A stretch of DNA of 64,000 nucleotides, from positions 62,001 to 126,000 of the forward strand of contig NZ_MDEN01000063.1 of the NCBI RefSeq assembly GCF_001705435.1. The letters run 5' to 3'. The stretch comes from Pseudomonas graminis. Its GTDB lineage: Bacteria; Pseudomonadota; Gammaproteobacteria; Pseudomonadales; Pseudomonadaceae. Below are positions 34,640-44,940 of this stretch, one piece after another. The notes beneath the pieces are model-generated. The model worked only from the letters and a program-made list of their open reading frames with translations, did not search any database and was not told where the DNA came from. The number at the start of each line of letters is the position of its first letter. Position 1 is the first letter of the stretch. Made by a program: the position numbers and the translations under genes.

Positions 34640-35932
34640 TCATCGATTGCGAGTGACCCGCCACACGGTGTTCGCCAGGTCGTCGGCGATGATCAGTGCA
34701 CCGCGAGGGTCCACGGTGACGCCGACTGGCCGGCCGCGGGTTTTGCCGTCGGCACCCCGAAAGCCGGTCGCGAAGTCAATCGGCGCACCGTTCGGACGGC
34801 CATTGCTGAAGGGTACGAACACAACTTTGTAGCCCACCGGATTCTCCCGGTTCCAACTGCCGTGTTCGCCGATGAACACCCCTTCGGCGTACTTGTCGCC
34901 CATCGCCGGGATGGAAAAATCCACGCCCAGCGCAGCGGCGTGGGACCCGAGGCTGTAGTCGGGTTTGATGGCGGCAGCGACCATTTTCGGGTTCTGCGGC
35001 TGGGCCCGCGTGTCGACGTTCTGACCCCAATAGCTGTAGGGCCACCCATAAAACCCGCCCTCGCGAACCGAGGTCAGGTAATCCGGTACCAGATCTGGGC
35101 CCAGTTCATCGCGCTCATTGACGACTGCCCATAACTGCCCGGTTTTCGGCTGGATGGTTAAGGCCGTCGGGTTACGGATGCCGGTCGCATACGCCTTATG
35201 AGCCCCGGTCTCGGCATCGACCTGCCAGACCCGCGCCCGGTCAAGTTCGACCTCCATGCCGCGCTCGGTGACATTGCTGTTCGAACCGATGCCGACGTAC
35301 AAGGTGTGCCCGTCATCGCTGACGGCCAGTGACTTGGTCCAGTGGTGGTTGATTTCAGCGGGAAGGTCGGTGACCTTGATCGGCGGGCCGCTGGCCTTGG
35401 TCTGACCCTCTGCATAATCGAAACGCACCAGTTCGTCCTGGTTGGCCACGTACAGTTTGCCGTTCGCAAACGCCAGGCCGTAGGGCGCGTTAAGGTTCTC
35501 CGCGAACACCGTCTTCGTCTCGTAGACGCCGTCACCGTCAGCATCGCGCAGCAAGGTCAGACGGTTGCCGCCTTTGACCTTGGTGTTGCCTTGGGCCTTG
35601 ATGTACCCCGCGATCACGTCCTTGGGTTTGAGCTTCGCGGCGCTTCCGCCACGGCCTTCAGCGACGAGGATATCGCCGTTGGGCAGCACGAGGGTCTGGC
35701 GAGGAATCTGCAGGTCGGCGGCGATGGCCATCACGCTGTAGCCTTCAGGGACTGTCGGCTTTTGATCGCCCCACAAGACCGGTTCGGCAATCTTCATGTT
35801 GGGCAAAAGGCCGCGCTGGGGGGCCGGCATCTTCGGATCAGGCCCCAGGGCCTGGGTGGCATCCCCTCCGTCACCGCAGCCGCTTAACAGCAGCGCCATG
35901 CTGATCGCGGTCAGTTTGATCGAGTGGCTCAT
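34640..35932 (-). CDS. Lipoprotein PQQ-type sugar/sorbosone dehydrogenase-like beta-propeller
   Basis: The 430-residue protein has lipobox LLLSGC and then a six-bladed beta-propeller of the soluble glucose/sorbosone dehydrogenase family (VLPNGDILVAEGRGG, NAPYGLAFANGKLYVAN, IGEHGSWNRENPVGYKVVF, ADDLANTVWRV). Such proteins oxidise sugars or aldoses in the periplasm with PQQ, but binding residues cannot be checked here. I chose the ATG at 35932, four bases into the upstream gene's end (ATGA overlap), giving a clean signal peptide; a longer frame to 36223 is a shadow. Confidence 0.85.
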   Translation of the reverse strand: MSHSIKLTAISMALLLSGCGDGGDATQALGPDPKMPAPQRGLLPNMKIAEPVLWGDQKPTVPEGYSVMAIAADLQIPRQTLVLPNGDILVAEGRGGSAAKLKPKDVIAGYIKAQGNTKVKGGNRLTLLRDADGDGVYETKTVFAENLNAPYGLAFANGKLYVANQDELVRFDYAEGQTKASGPPIKVTDLPAEINHHWTKSLAVSDDGHTLYVGIGSNSNVTERGMEVELDRARVWQVDAETGAHKAYATGIRNPTALTIQPKTGQLWAVVNERDELGPDLVPDYLTSVREGGFYGWPYSYWGQNVDTRAQPQNPKMVAAAIKPDYSLGSHAAALGVDFSIPAMGDKYAEGVFIGEHGSWNRENPVGYKVVFVPFSNGRPNGAPIDFATGFRGADGKTRGRPVGVTVDPRGALIIADDLANTVWRVTRNR

Positions 35933-36357
35933 TGTCCTTCTCCCGAACGGATGCTGGTGAGTCCCAGCCACGCCGTCACGCCAATCAACAGCGTGGTCAG
36001 TGCGGAGAGAATGAGGCCCGACGGCATGGTGGCGAAGGCATCCTTGGCGTGTTCGAAGGCGTTGACCAGCCCCAGTGCCCAGGTCACCGCCAACAACACG
36101 AGGTACACCACAGGGCGCCCGGCTTTGCGATCGGCCCGGATCAGATTGACCAGCGCGAACAGCACGGCGAGTCCGCAGAACACGAGCCCCCCGGCGATAA
36201 GCCAGGAGGCGAAGTTGCTCCATTGAATCTGGTAGGTCTGAAAGTAGGTGATGTCGCTCAGCAATGCGCCGAGAAACAGCGGGACGGTGCCGGCAAGCAA
36301 GATCGCGTGTAGCGGGCCTGGCGGGCTTCGGTGGTCAAGATGGGCGGTAGTGTTCAC
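35929..36357 (-). CDS. DUF2231-type four-helix membrane protein
   Basis: The 142-residue protein begins with a His/Pro segment (HLDHRSPPGPLHAILLAGTVPLFLGALLSD) and has four membrane spans. It resembles DUF2231 proteins, which often sit beside cytochrome or PQQ-dehydrogenase genes. Its stop overlaps the start of the dehydrogenase gene, so the pair is probably an operon and the protein may act in electron transfer or membrane anchoring. That function is inference from context. Confidence 0.78.
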   Translation of the reverse strand: MNTTAHLDHRSPPGPLHAILLAGTVPLFLGALLSDITYFQTYQIQWSNFASWLIAGGLVFCGLAVLFALVNLIRADRKAGRPVVYLVLLAVTWALGLVNAFEHAKDAFATMPSGLILSALTTLLIGVTAWLGLTSIRSGEGQ

Positions 36358-36554
36358 GACGGCTCCCTATTTTACTGACGCTTATGCTGTGCAGATGAAC
36401 TGACCCATCAGGGCCGCGCAGGGTGCGCATGGTTTGGGATCAACTCCCAAGGAACATAGTTCACCGCATTTAGGCGTCATGCATATGCAGTTACAACTGC
36501 CGTTCTGGTGGCCAGCTGAGGTGAACCGGACGTTACCCGTACGGCCACTGATGC

Positions 36555-37913
36555 TTAGCGATACGGCCGTCCCGCGCCAAACGCCTCATCGACCCGCGCC
36601 AGCTGCTCGGCGGTCAAGGTGCCGGCGTAGTAATGCAGCTTGATCCAGGCCATCAGGTACTCATATCGAGTCTTCGCCAGGTCCTGACGGGTGCTGTAAA
36701 GCTGTTGTTGCGCATTCAGTTCGTCCAGGTTGACCCGCTCGCCGCCCTTGATGCTGTATTGCGTAGACACCACCAATGCCTCCGCCGACGCCAACGCCTT
36801 GTCGTAAGCGCGAATCTTCCGTACGCCCGTAGCACAAGCGTTGAACTGGCGGCGCAACTGGATCAGCGTCTCACGGGTTTTGCCCTCAAGGTCATACTCG
36901 GCTTGCTCCAGGCTACGACTGGCCTGGCGGCTGGAGGCGCTGACGCCCCCCCCGGCGTACAGCGGCAGGCTGATTTCTAGGCCAATGGTGTTGGTGTCGT
37001 AACGCTGGTTGTAGGTGTTGCCACTGTCGGATTCCATGCTGCGCACCGTGGCGTAGGCGTTGAGCTTGGGCAGATGCCCGGCGACGTTGCGTTTCACCTC
37101 CTGGTGCGCGACTTCCAGCAGCTGGCGCTGGGAGGCGAGGTCGGCGTTCTCACTCAAGGCGATGGCATTCCACGCCTCGTACGTGGTGGGCGTCAGGGCC
37201 AGGAAGTTGAACGGCGTCCGCAGGGGCGCCAGTTCGTCGATGCGCACCTCGGCCACGCCGATCAAGGCCCCCAGCTCACGCAATGCAGCGTCTTGCTCAT
37301 TCTGCGCTTCGATTTCCTCGGCACCGGCCAGTTCGTAACGGGATTCGGCTTCCAGGATGTCGGTTCGGGTGCCTTCGCCCTGATCGAACATCTGTCGGTT
37401 TTGCTCGAACTGCCGCTCGAACGCTTTCTTCTTTGCCTCGGCAATCTCGATCTGGTCGCGACTGAACAGCGCCTGGCTGTAAGCAGACAACACCCGCACC
37501 AACAACTCCTGACTCTTGCCTCGAAAGGCCTGGTCGGCAAACAACGCCTGTGCCACGCCCTTGCGATAGTTGGCGTAGGCCTCGTAGTCGATGATCGGCT
37601 GCTGCACGCTCAGGGTTGAACCGAAACTGTTGTAGTGACGGTCCTCGCGGGAGCTGGGGCGATCGTCGCTTTTGTACGTGGCCCTGGAGTCGTTGCGTCC
37701 CTTGTTGTAATTCCAGGCCACTTGAGGCAACAGCCCGGCACGGCCGATATTCCGATTCTCCAGCCCCGCGTCACGCTCCTTCATGGCGCCGAGAAAGACC
37801 GGGTCTTTACGCAAGGCCTGCTCATAAACGTCAAACAAACCCATTGCCTGGGCCTGCATGTTGGCGCTGATCCACAGCAGCGCTGCCAGCCAGATTTTCA
37901 TGTACCGAAACAT
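36555..37913 (-). CDS. aprF: AprF, TolC-like outer-membrane channel of protease exporter
   Basis: The 452-residue TolC-family protein has a signal peptide ending near MQAQA and two repeats of the outer-membrane efflux domain with long coiled-coil helices (about 60-230 and 260-430). It forms the outer-membrane duct of the type I system that exports alkaline protease. It is the last gene of aprA-I-D-E-F, one base after aprE. No hairpin terminator is clear in the 197 bp downstream. Confidence 0.93.
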   Translation of the reverse strand: MFRYMKIWLAALLWISANMQAQAMGLFDVYEQALRKDPVFLGAMKERDAGLENRNIGRAGLLPQVAWNYNKGRNDSRATYKSDDRPSSREDRHYNSFGSTLSVQQPIIDYEAYANYRKGVAQALFADQAFRGKSQELLVRVLSAYSQALFSRDQIEIAEAKKKAFERQFEQNRQMFDQGEGTRTDILEAESRYELAGAEEIEAQNEQDAALRELGALIGVAEVRIDELAPLRTPFNFLALTPTTYEAWNAIALSENADLASQRQLLEVAHQEVKRNVAGHLPKLNAYATVRSMESDSGNTYNQRYDTNTIGLEISLPLYAGGGVSASSRQASRSLEQAEYDLEGKTRETLIQLRRQFNACATGVRKIRAYDKALASAEALVVSTQYSIKGGERVNLDELNAQQQLYSTRQDLAKTRYEYLMAWIKLHYYAGTLTAEQLARVDEAFGAGRPYR

Positions 37914-37914
37914 C

Positions 37915-39219
37915 CTATTCCTCGGTCAGTGCCATGCCTGCGCGATCCATCAAAGGCTTGAACAGGTAATTGAGAAGAGAGCGCTCGCCCGTGCGGACGA
38001 ACATCTGCGCCGGCATGCCGGGTTTGATCACCAAGCCCTTGAGTGTGGCCAGCGCTTGGTCGGTGACGGTGCTGCGCACGATGTAATAGGGCTGGCCACT
38101 GCGCTCGTCGAGTAACTGATCGGCGGAAATCAGGCTCACCGTGGCGTTCACCCGCGGCGTACGGCTCTGATTGAACGCGGTGAAGAGCACATCCACCGGC
38201 AGCTGTTCGGCCACCTTGTCGACCATGTTCACCGGGAGGTGGCCTTCGATCTCAAGGCCCTCGCCCTGGGGCACGATTTCCAGCAGCGATTCACCGGCGT
38301 GCACCACCGCGCCTTCGGTGTGCACCGAGAGGTTCACGGCGATGCCATCGGCGGGGGCGTTGATTTCACTGTGGGTCAGACTGAATTGTGCCGAGGCCAG
38401 TTGCTGGCTCAGCGTGATGCTTTTCAGCTCGGCATCGGCCAGTTGCCCGCGCACCTCCTTTTGGTACTCCTCGACGCCTTGCTGCAGGCTCAGCCGCGAT
38501 TGCTCGATCTGCTGAGCGACCCGCCCTGTGTCGCCAGTGTTCTGTGCCAGATCCCGTTGCACCTGGGACAGTTGCCGGTCGTAGTCCATCAAGCGGTTGC
38601 GGGCGATGTAGCCGCGCTCGGCCAGCGGCCGTAGGTTCTCCAGCTGCTGGCGCAATGACTCGGCCTGGGCCTGAAGGTCATTGCGCGCCTGGCGCATGCC
38701 GGCGAGTTGGGCAATGCCACCTTCGATGGTTGCATGGATGCCTGCCTGGGATCGCTGAAACGCCTGGTGCCGGCTGCTGAACAGCTGCCGCTGGCCTTCC
38801 AGCACACCGAGCAGCTGTGCAGACGCTTTTTGTAACAGGGCCTCGGGAAAGCGCACCTGCACACTGCCGTCGCGTTCGGCCTGGAGCCTGGCGATGCTGG
38901 CCTGGGCCAGTTCGTACTGGGCGCGCAACGATTGCACGTCGGCCTGCACCTGGGTGTGGTCAAGCTGGAACAGCGGTTGGCCCTGATGCACCAATTGGCC
39001 CTCGCGCACCAGGATGCGACTGACCACGCCGCTGTCCACCGACTGCACCGCTTTGCGCTTGCCCGAAACCACCACCGTACCAGGCACTGCAATGCCTTGG
39101 TCGAGCGGGGCAAGTGCAGCCCAGAGGAAAAAGCTCCCGGCACCGAGCAGGGCCAGCCACCAGCCTGCGCTGACGAAAAACTGTGCGCTGCGCTCGGGTT
39201 TGAGGATGTGTTCATTCAT
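37915..39219 (-). CDS. aprE: AprE, membrane fusion protein of protease exporter
   Basis: The 434-residue HlyD-family adaptor has a short cytoplasmic N-terminus, one membrane helix (residues about 20-40, [20 protein letters not shown]), a lipoyl half-motif ([22 protein letters not shown]), a long coiled-coil hairpin (100-270), and a beta-barrel with the C-terminal [34 protein letters not shown] signature. It bridges AprD and AprF. It overlaps aprD by 8 bp. Confidence 0.95.
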   Translation of the reverse strand: MNEHILKPERSAQFFVSAGWWLALLGAGSFFLWAALAPLDQGIAVPGTVVVSGKRKAVQSVDSGVVSRILVREGQLVHQGQPLFQLDHTQVQADVQSLRAQYELAQASIARLQAERDGSVQVRFPEALLQKASAQLLGVLEGQRQLFSSRHQAFQRSQAGIHATIEGGIAQLAGMRQARNDLQAQAESLRQQLENLRPLAERGYIARNRLMDYDRQLSQVQRDLAQNTGDTGRVAQQIEQSRLSLQQGVEEYQKEVRGQLADAELKSITLSQQLASAQFSLTHSEINAPADGIAVNLSVHTEGAVVHAGESLLEIVPQGEGLEIEGHLPVNMVDKVAEQLPVDVLFTAFNQSRTPRVNATVSLISADQLLDERSGQPYYIVRSTVTDQALATLKGLVIKPGMPAQMFVRTGERSLLNYLFKPLMDRAGMALTEE

Positions 39220-40990
39220 GGCGCTGACCTCCTTGCTGCGCGCCGAGCTGGCGACTGGTACTGACCCCTTGCATCCCGTGCGGCCGTTCAGGCGCAGGCG
39301 GAGCTCCGGAGAGCGCCCTCAAGACATCACCCGCGGGACCAAACAATTGCAGACGTCCATCGTTGAGCACCAGCAGGCGGTCTGCCTGATTCAGTACGGC
39401 TGAGCCATGGGTAATCAGAATCACCGTGCAACCGCGGGCCTTGAGCTGCGCGATGGCAGCGGCCAGTGCGGCCTCGCCGTTGCTGTCGAGGTTGGAGTTG
39501 GGCTCGTCGAGCACCACCAGTTTCGGCTCGCCGTACAGCGCACGGGCCAGCGCCACGCGCTGCTTCTGACCGCCGGACAACCCGGAGCCGCCGTCGCCCA
39601 ATTGCGTGTCATAGCCTTGGGGCAGACGCAGGATCATTTCGTGCACCCCTGCCAGTCGTGCGGCGGTCACCACCTGGTGCGGATCGGCGTCGGTAAAGCG
39701 TGCGATGTTGTCGGCGATGCTGCCGCTGAACAGTTCGATGTCTTGGGGCAGATAACCGACATGGGCGCCCAGCGCGTTGCGGTCCCAGCGGTGCAGCTCT
39801 GCACCGTCCAGACGCACCACCCCGGCCAGGGGTTGCCAGACCCCGATCAACACCCGGGCCAAGGTTGATTTGCCGGAGCCGGATGCACCGAGCACACCCA
39901 GGGTTTCTCCGGCATTCACGGTGAAACTCAGTTGCTGCAGCGTCACGGTGGTCCGCCCCGGTGGGGCTGCACTGATTTGCTCGACACTGATGTGCCCGGT
40001 GGGAGCGGGCAGGGGCATGGGCGCTGGACGCTCGGGATGGGCGATCAGCAGGGCGTCGAGCCGCTGCCAGGCCAGCCGCGCGGAACTCCACTGTTTCCAG
40101 ACCGCGATGAGCTGATCAATTGGGGCCAGCGCACGACCCATGAGGATGGAGCCGGCGATCATCATGCCGCCGCTCATCTGGCCTTCGATGACCAGCAGTG
40201 CACCCAGCCCCAGCACCAGCGATTGCAGGCACAAACGCAGGCATTTGCTGAACGAACCGATCAGCGCGCCGATGTCGCTCGCGCGGTTTTGCCGCTCCAG
40301 AAAACGGCTGTGCAAGGCGAACCAGCGCTGGCGCAACGGCACCAGCATGCCCATGGCCTGGATCGCTTCGGCATTGTTCAGGTGACTGCCGGACAACTGG
40401 CTCGATGCCACGGAAAAGTGCCCGGCCTGGGCCAGCGGCTTGCGGGTCAGCGTTTCATTCAGCCAGGCGAGGGCGATCAGTGCCAGCGCACCCACCGTGG
40501 CAAACACGCCCAGCCAGGGGTTGAACAGAAAGATCACCGCCAGGTAGATGGGGAACCACGGCGCATCGAAGAAGGCGAACAATGCCGGGCCGGTGGCGAA
40601 CTGCCGGACCAGGGTCAAATCGCCCAGCGCCTGTGCGGCATTGCCTTCGCCCTGGCTGAGGTTGCGTTCGAAAGCCGCCTGGTACACCTGTAGGTTGAGG
40701 CGCCGCTCCATATCGCTGCCGATACGGATCACCACAAAGCTGCGTATGGCTTCCATGAGCCCGATGAACATGAAAAAGGCGACAACCATCACGGTCAGCA
40801 TCGCCAGTGTGGTTTCGTTTTGCGATGACAGCACCCGGTCGTAAACCTGCAGCATGTAGACCGAGGGCACCAGCATTAACACGTTGATCAGCGCGGTGAA
40901 GGCGCCGATGCTGAGCAGGATGCCTTTATAGGCCTTGAGCGTGGCCCACATGGGCGCGCGCGGCAGGGGGCTTGGCCGGCCTTGGGTCAT
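39212..40990 (-). CDS. aprD: AprD, ABC transporter of protease exporter
   Basis: The 592-residue type I secretion ABC protein has six membrane helices (residues about 15-310) and an ATPase domain with Walker [10 protein letters not shown], signature [15 protein letters not shown], and Walker [13 protein letters not shown]. There is no N-terminal C39 peptidase domain, matching exporters of RTX proteases and lipases. It recognises the C-terminal signal of AprA. It lies downstream of aprI in the standard order. Confidence 0.96.
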   Translation of the reverse strand: MTQGRPSPLPRAPMWATLKAYKGILLSIGAFTALINVLMLVPSVYMLQVYDRVLSSQNETTLAMLTVMVVAFFMFIGLMEAIRSFVVIRIGSDMERRLNLQVYQAAFERNLSQGEGNAAQALGDLTLVRQFATGPALFAFFDAPWFPIYLAVIFLFNPWLGVFATVGALALIALAWLNETLTRKPLAQAGHFSVASSQLSGSHLNNAEAIQAMGMLVPLRQRWFALHSRFLERQNRASDIGALIGSFSKCLRLCLQSLVLGLGALLVIEGQMSGGMMIAGSILMGRALAPIDQLIAVWKQWSSARLAWQRLDALLIAHPERPAPMPLPAPTGHISVEQISAAPPGRTTVTLQQLSFTVNAGETLGVLGASGSGKSTLARVLIGVWQPLAGVVRLDGAELHRWDRNALGAHVGYLPQDIELFSGSIADNIARFTDADPHQVVTAARLAGVHEMILRLPQGYDTQLGDGGSGLSGGQKQRVALARALYGEPKLVVLDEPNSNLDSNGEAALAAAIAQLKARGCTVILITHGSAVLNQADRLLVLNDGRLQLFGPAGDVLRALSGAPPAPERPHGMQGVSTSRQLGAQQGGQRHE

Positions 40991-41013
40991 GGGGGTTCAT
41001 CCTTGAAAAAGAG

Positions 41014-41406
41014 TCAGGAGCGTGGGGTGGCGCTGGCGGGTTCGCGTTGCAGTAAAAGGGTGCGGCCATCGGGCAGTTGGGCCATGTACAACCCTTCTCG
41101 CTGGCGACCCATGTGCACCAGGAGTTCGTCGTGGTCGTCGACCAGCGCGATGCCATCAGGCGTCGGGTACCAGGTTGCCGCTGTGCCGCCCAGCCAGTGA
41201 CCGGCGCAGGCCAGATCTCCGGCGAGCCGCCCGTCCTGTTCCTGCAGAATCAACGTGCAGGGTTTCTGCGCATCGTCCTTGGGGTAAAACTGCCAGGGAC
41301 CGGCCAGTTCGGCGGGGCTCGCGAGACGTAGGCTGCTGGCCATGAGGGGTGCTCCGCTTAAGGTGAAAAGCGTCGTGAACAGACACGCCGCGGTCTTCCA
41401 ATTCAT
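41014..41406 (-). CDS. aprI: AprI, periplasmic alkaline protease inhibitor
   Basis: The 130-residue protein has a Sec signal peptide ending near APLMA and a mature part starting SSLRLAS. In serralysin inhibitors the N-terminal Ser residues reach into the protease active site. Two Cys residues (KPCTLIL and DLACAGHW) can form the known disulfide. It protects the periplasm from any misrouted AprA, and lies between aprA and aprD. Confidence 0.9.
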   Translation of the reverse strand: MNWKTAACLFTTLFTLSGAPLMASSLRLASPAELAGPWQFYPKDDAQKPCTLILQEQDGRLAGDLACAGHWLGGTAATWYPTPDGIALVDDHDELLVHMGRQREGLYMAQLPDGRTLLLQREPASATPRS

Positions 41407-41455
41407 TGATCTGCTCCGGGTATAGGGACGGCGCTCTCACGCCGCCCCCTCAGGC

Positions 41456-42871
41456 TTAAACCACGATGTCAGTCGTCGCGGCCTGGCCTACGGTGTTCAC
41501 CATGAAATCGGCCGCACGGTCGCCCGTGAGGTCGATCGACAAGGTGCTGCCAGTGCTGATCTGGGACAGCATGGCCTGACCTGCCGTACCGCTGAACGCA
41601 CTGACGAACGTCAGCGGGATGTGGCTTGTCGCAAACTCCGGCATGGCCGACAGATCGATTTTGTCCTGACCGCTGACAAAGTCCATGAGCTGGTCCGGCG
41701 CCGACGGCCGTGAGTCACTGCTGGCCGCGAATACAAACGTATCCGCGCCCGTACCACCCCACAGTTTATCGGCACCGCCGCCACCGAAGATGATGTCGTT
41801 GCCGGCACCACCACGGAGTTCGTTGGCTGCGCTGTTGCCAATGATCAGGTCATTGCCCGAGCCGCCGATGGCGTTCTCGATGACCACACCTTTGGCAATG
41901 GACACGTTGCCCACCAGGCCGCCGACATCCGAAAACGAAGCCTCGTTGAGGTTGATTTTCTGGCTGCTGGTGTAGCCGGAGAAGTCCAGAGTGTCCTTGC
42001 CACCGCCATCCCATACCGCGAACACCAGCTTGGACGACGAGGACGTCGCCGAGTAGTAGTCACGATCTGCTGTGGAGTTGAAGCCGTAGGTGGTGTCTGC
42101 GGCACGTGTCGCGAGATTGGCACCGTACAGCTTTTGTACGGCGGCAATATCGTCGAGCAAGGGTGCCGAGGCGTAAGCCCCTTTGGCGTTCTGCCCGGTG
42201 TTGGTTTCGCTCCAGTAGCTCATCACGCTGTAGCCGCGAGTGTCCTGGGCATAGGTGGCATCGGCATAGGTCGGGTTGCCGTTGCCGGCGTTGTAATCGC
42301 CGGGGTGCGACAGGCCCAGGGTATGGCCGATTTCGTGGGTCAGGGTCTGGCGCCCGTAGTTGCTGGTGCCAGGGTTGGCGTTGACCTGATAGCTGTTGTT
42401 GATCATGTACCAGGACTGACCTGCATACGAGCCGCTATCAGGGAGGTAGGCAAACGCCGCGCCGCCGTTGTCACCGCTGTAGTTGCCGAACGTCATGTGC
42501 CCGTCACCGCCGGAATTGGCTTGGGTGAAGGTGACTTTCGCGACATCGGCCCAGGACTGCATCGACAGCTTGGCCTGGGATTGTTGCAGCGCCGAAAAGG
42601 CGCTGAACGTGCCCAGGGTGCGATCGAAATCGGCGGGTCGGCTGGTCAGGAAGGTGTAGGTCAACTCGATGGTGCCGCTCTTGTTCGAGTCTGCCCATGC
42701 GGCATGGTCGCGCAAGATGTAGTCGGCTGCCTTGTCCACCGTGTACGACGGTTTTCCGTTGATCGGGTTTCCGCCTCGATCGTATTGGTGGCTGAACGTG
42801 TTGATCTGGTTGTAGGCAGAGCTTGGACCCTGCGGCGTGACGCCGAGGGCATTGAGTTTAAGTTTCGACAT
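41456..42871 (-). CDS. aprA: AprA, serralysin-type extracellular alkaline metalloprotease
   Basis: The 471-residue protein has a short propeptide, a zinc-protease domain with [11 protein letters not shown] (His179, Glu180, His183, His189) followed by a Met-turn YSVMSYW, RTX calcium repeats ([24 protein letters not shown] region), and a C-terminal type I secretion domain ending in a hydrophobic tail (TDIVV). AprA degrades host proteins and flagellin. The ATG follows AAGGATATG. It is first in the apr operon, with a perfect hairpin in its leader. Confidence 0.96.
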   Translation of the reverse strand: MSKLKLNALGVTPQGPSSAYNQINTFSHQYDRGGNPINGKPSYTVDKAADYILRDHAAWADSNKSGTIELTYTFLTSRPADFDRTLGTFSAFSALQQSQAKLSMQSWADVAKVTFTQANSGGDGHMTFGNYSGDNGGAAFAYLPDSGSYAGQSWYMINNSYQVNANPGTSNYGRQTLTHEIGHTLGLSHPGDYNAGNGNPTYADATYAQDTRGYSVMSYWSETNTGQNAKGAYASAPLLDDIAAVQKLYGANLATRAADTTYGFNSTADRDYYSATSSSSKLVFAVWDGGGKDTLDFSGYTSSQKINLNEASFSDVGGLVGNVSIAKGVVIENAIGGSGNDLIIGNSAANELRGGAGNDIIFGGGGADKLWGGTGADTFVFAASSDSRPSAPDQLMDFVSGQDKIDLSAMPEFATSHIPLTFVSAFSGTAGQAMLSQISTGSTLSIDLTGDRAADFMVNTVGQAATTDIVV

Positions 42872-43342
42872 TCAGACATATCCTTGTCTGCGTGAAAAAA
42901 AACGACCGAATGACCTCAGGTGCGAGGTCATCCAATCACTCGCTTGGTGCATGAAGCGAGGAAAAATTGGCACAGGGTTGGGACGATCGTCCAGCGATTT
43001 AGTTAAAAATGTATCAAGATTTCTCAAATATGTAACAAATTCGACAAACATTTGCCATCAAGTGACACGCTAGCGTTACACATGAAGCGGGGTGGGAGGG
43101 TTACAAGCTCAGCAAGACCGCTTTGTTCGTGATGGCACATTGGGGGTGGTTGAACCGGTCTTTCCCTGACAGTTTTGGAGGGGAAAATGAGTGAGGGGCG
43201 GCCAGGCCTCTGTTGGTCTGAACTTTGCTACAGCCCTGTTACAGGCGGCCTTGATCACCGAAAATTGGCGCGAAGGCACTCCTGACATCACCTTTCGTTT
43301 TGAATCGGCATGCGCCACGACGCGCACGCCCAGGAGCCGGCC
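42872..43342. other. aprA upstream intergenic region
   Basis: About 470 bp lie between divergent aprA and the small gene at 43343. The aprA-proximal part is AT-rich (42990-43070) and probably holds the aprA promoter. It includes the palindrome at 42910-42931. No open frame here looks coding. Confidence 0.6.
42910..42931. promoter_or_regulatory. Perfect palindrome in the aprA leader
   Basis: ATGACCTC-AGGTGC-GAGGTCAT has 8-bp perfect arms, centred about 50 bp before the aprA start. It could be an operator or a leader RNA hairpin affecting the nearby ribosome site. Confidence 0.5.
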
Positions 43343-43573
43343 ATGAGTACTCTCTCGGAAATTGCAGCAAACCTCCTGAAACGCGAAGACAGTCCCGAGA
43401 TATCCGCTGCACAGGCTGGCCCCCGTGGGCCGATGGGCTGGGAACAACTGATGATGCTCTCGAAAGAGAAAGACATAGTGAAGTGGCAAGCCGCATTGTC
43501 CCGCCTCATCGCCGACAACCCGGGCCAGCGTCGGGTGACCGTGATGCGCGTGATTCAGGGCGGTCTTGCCTGA
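43343..43573 (+). CDS. Small conserved-looking protein of unknown function
   Basis: The 76-residue protein (starting MSTLSEIAANLLKRED) has typical Pseudomonas codon use and an AGGAGCC ribosome site 6 bases before the ATG. It looks like two short helices joined by a Gly/Pro linker (GPRGPMGWEQLMMLSKEKD), with a C-terminal helical stretch. I do not recognise a family. It is divergent from aprA and is followed by a REP-containing gap. A longer frame from 43310 has no ribosome site. Confidence 0.6.
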   Translation: MSTLSEIAANLLKREDSPEISAAQAGPRGPMGWEQLMMLSKEKDIVKWQAALSRLIADNPGQRRVTVMRVIQGGLA

Positions 43574-43640
43574 CATAACCCGGGTTATCGCTGATCCGCT
43601 TGTCGACGCAATGTCTGGCAAGCGGCTCCCCCTGCGTCTA

Positions 43641-43664
43641 GTGGGACCGGCTTTAGCCGGGAAC
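43641..43664. repeat. Single REP element
   Basis: A REP with core CCGGCTTTAGCCGG in the 211-bp gap between the small unknown gene and the symporter gene. Confidence 0.88.
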
Positions 43665-43784
43665 AGGTACTCGGTAGGTCCAGATCGGCCGAGGTGTCCG
43701 TTAGGCGCTATTGATCGACTTATTGGCGTTAGTCGGCACGTGCATTGCGCGCTAAAGTGACGGGCATGTTCCTGGCACCTTCGG

Positions 43785-44792
43785 ATGACGCAGATGACCC
43801 GCCCCCGCTTTCTCCCCGACAACTTCACCCTCATGCTGATCACCGTGGTGATCATCGCCAGCTTCCTGCCGGCCACCGGGCAAGTGGCCGTTGGCTTCGG
43901 CTGGCTGACCAACATTGCCATTGCGCTGCTGTTCTTTCTCCACGGCGCCAAACTGTCCCGCGAATCGATCATCGCCGGGGCAGGGCACTGGCGCCTGCAC
44001 CTGCTGGTATTCGGGCTGACATTCGTCCTGTTTCCCTTGCTCGGTCTGGCACTCAAACCCGTGCTGTCGCCCCTGATTGGCAAAGACCTGTACATGGGCA
44101 TCCTGTACCTGTGTGCGCTGCCCGCGACGGTGCAGTCGGCGATCGCCTTCACCTCACTGGCGCGCGGCAATATTCCGGCGGCGATCTGCAGCGCGGCGGC
44201 CTCCAGCCTGTTCGGGATATTCTTGACGCCGCTGCTGGTCACGCTGTTGCTGAACGTTCACGGCGAAGGTGGCTCGACCCTCGATGCGATCATCAAGATC
44301 AGCGTGCAGTTGCTGCTGCCGTTCATTGCCGGCCAGATCATGCGGCGCTGGATTGGCGCCTGGGTCGGACGCAACAAGAACTGGCTGAAATTCGTCGATC
44401 AAGGCTCGATCCTGCTGGTGGTCTACGGCGCGTTCAGTGAAGCGGTCAACGAAGGCATCTGGCAGAAAACACCGATCTGGGACCTGGCCGGGCTGGTAGG
44501 AGTGTGCTGCCTGCTGCTGACACTGGTGCTCGTGGCTGCGACCCTGCTGTCCAAGCTGTTCGGCTTCAATCAGGAAGACCGCATCACCATCCTGTTCTGC
44601 GGCTCGAAGAAAAGCCTGGCCACCGGCGTGCCGATGGCCCAGGTGCTGTTTGCGGGAAGCACGATTGGGTTGCTGATCTTGCCGCTGATGCTGTTTCACC
44701 AGATTCAGCTGATGGTGTGCGCGGTGGTGGCTCAGCGGTATGCGAAGCGGACGGAGCCGGTGGTGGAGTTGATGGCGCAGGTTGATCCTTGA
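43785..44792 (+). CDS. Bile acid:sodium symporter family transporter (YfeH-like)
   Basis: The 335-residue protein has about nine or ten membrane spans and the SBF-like signature regions (LHGAKLSRESI, LCALPATVQSAIAFTSLARGN, and FCGSKKSLATGVPMAQVLF). It resembles the YfeH subgroup of sodium-dependent anion symporters, whose substrates are mostly unknown. Two ATGs are possible (43785 and 43794). A strong hairpin terminator follows. Confidence 0.82.
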   Translation: MTQMTRPRFLPDNFTLMLITVVIIASFLPATGQVAVGFGWLTNIAIALLFFLHGAKLSRESIIAGAGHWRLHLLVFGLTFVLFPLLGLALKPVLSPLIGKDLYMGILYLCALPATVQSAIAFTSLARGNIPAAICSAAASSLFGIFLTPLLVTLLLNVHGEGGSTLDAIIKISVQLLLPFIAGQIMRRWIGAWVGRNKNWLKFVDQGSILLVVYGAFSEAVNEGIWQKTPIWDLAGLVGVCCLLLTLVLVAATLLSKLFGFNQEDRITILFCGSKKSLATGVPMAQVLFAGSTIGLLILPLMLFHQIQLMVCAVVAQRYAKRTEPVVELMAQVDP

Positions 44793-44821
44793 TTCTGGGG
44801 ATCAACTCACTGGCGTGATGG

Positions 44822-44848
44822 AAAAGCCCCGATGATTCGGGGCTTTTT
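44822..44848. terminator. Rho-independent terminator after symporter gene
   Basis: AGCCCCGA-TGAT-TCGGGGCT is a perfect 8-bp stem flanked by A-run and T-run, so it can work in both directions. Confidence 0.9.
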
Positions 44849-44940
44849 GCGTTTGGAGTGGGTGGGTACACCCAGAGCGGATGTAATCATGCTTGCCCGT
44901 CTTGCCCGTATTTAGGATTTAAGCATCGGAAGGGAAGGCC

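Noticed and set aside
34840..34875. GGAACC on the minus strand inside the sugar dehydrogenase gene
   Set aside because: It has no matching -10 element and no gene start downstream on that strand.
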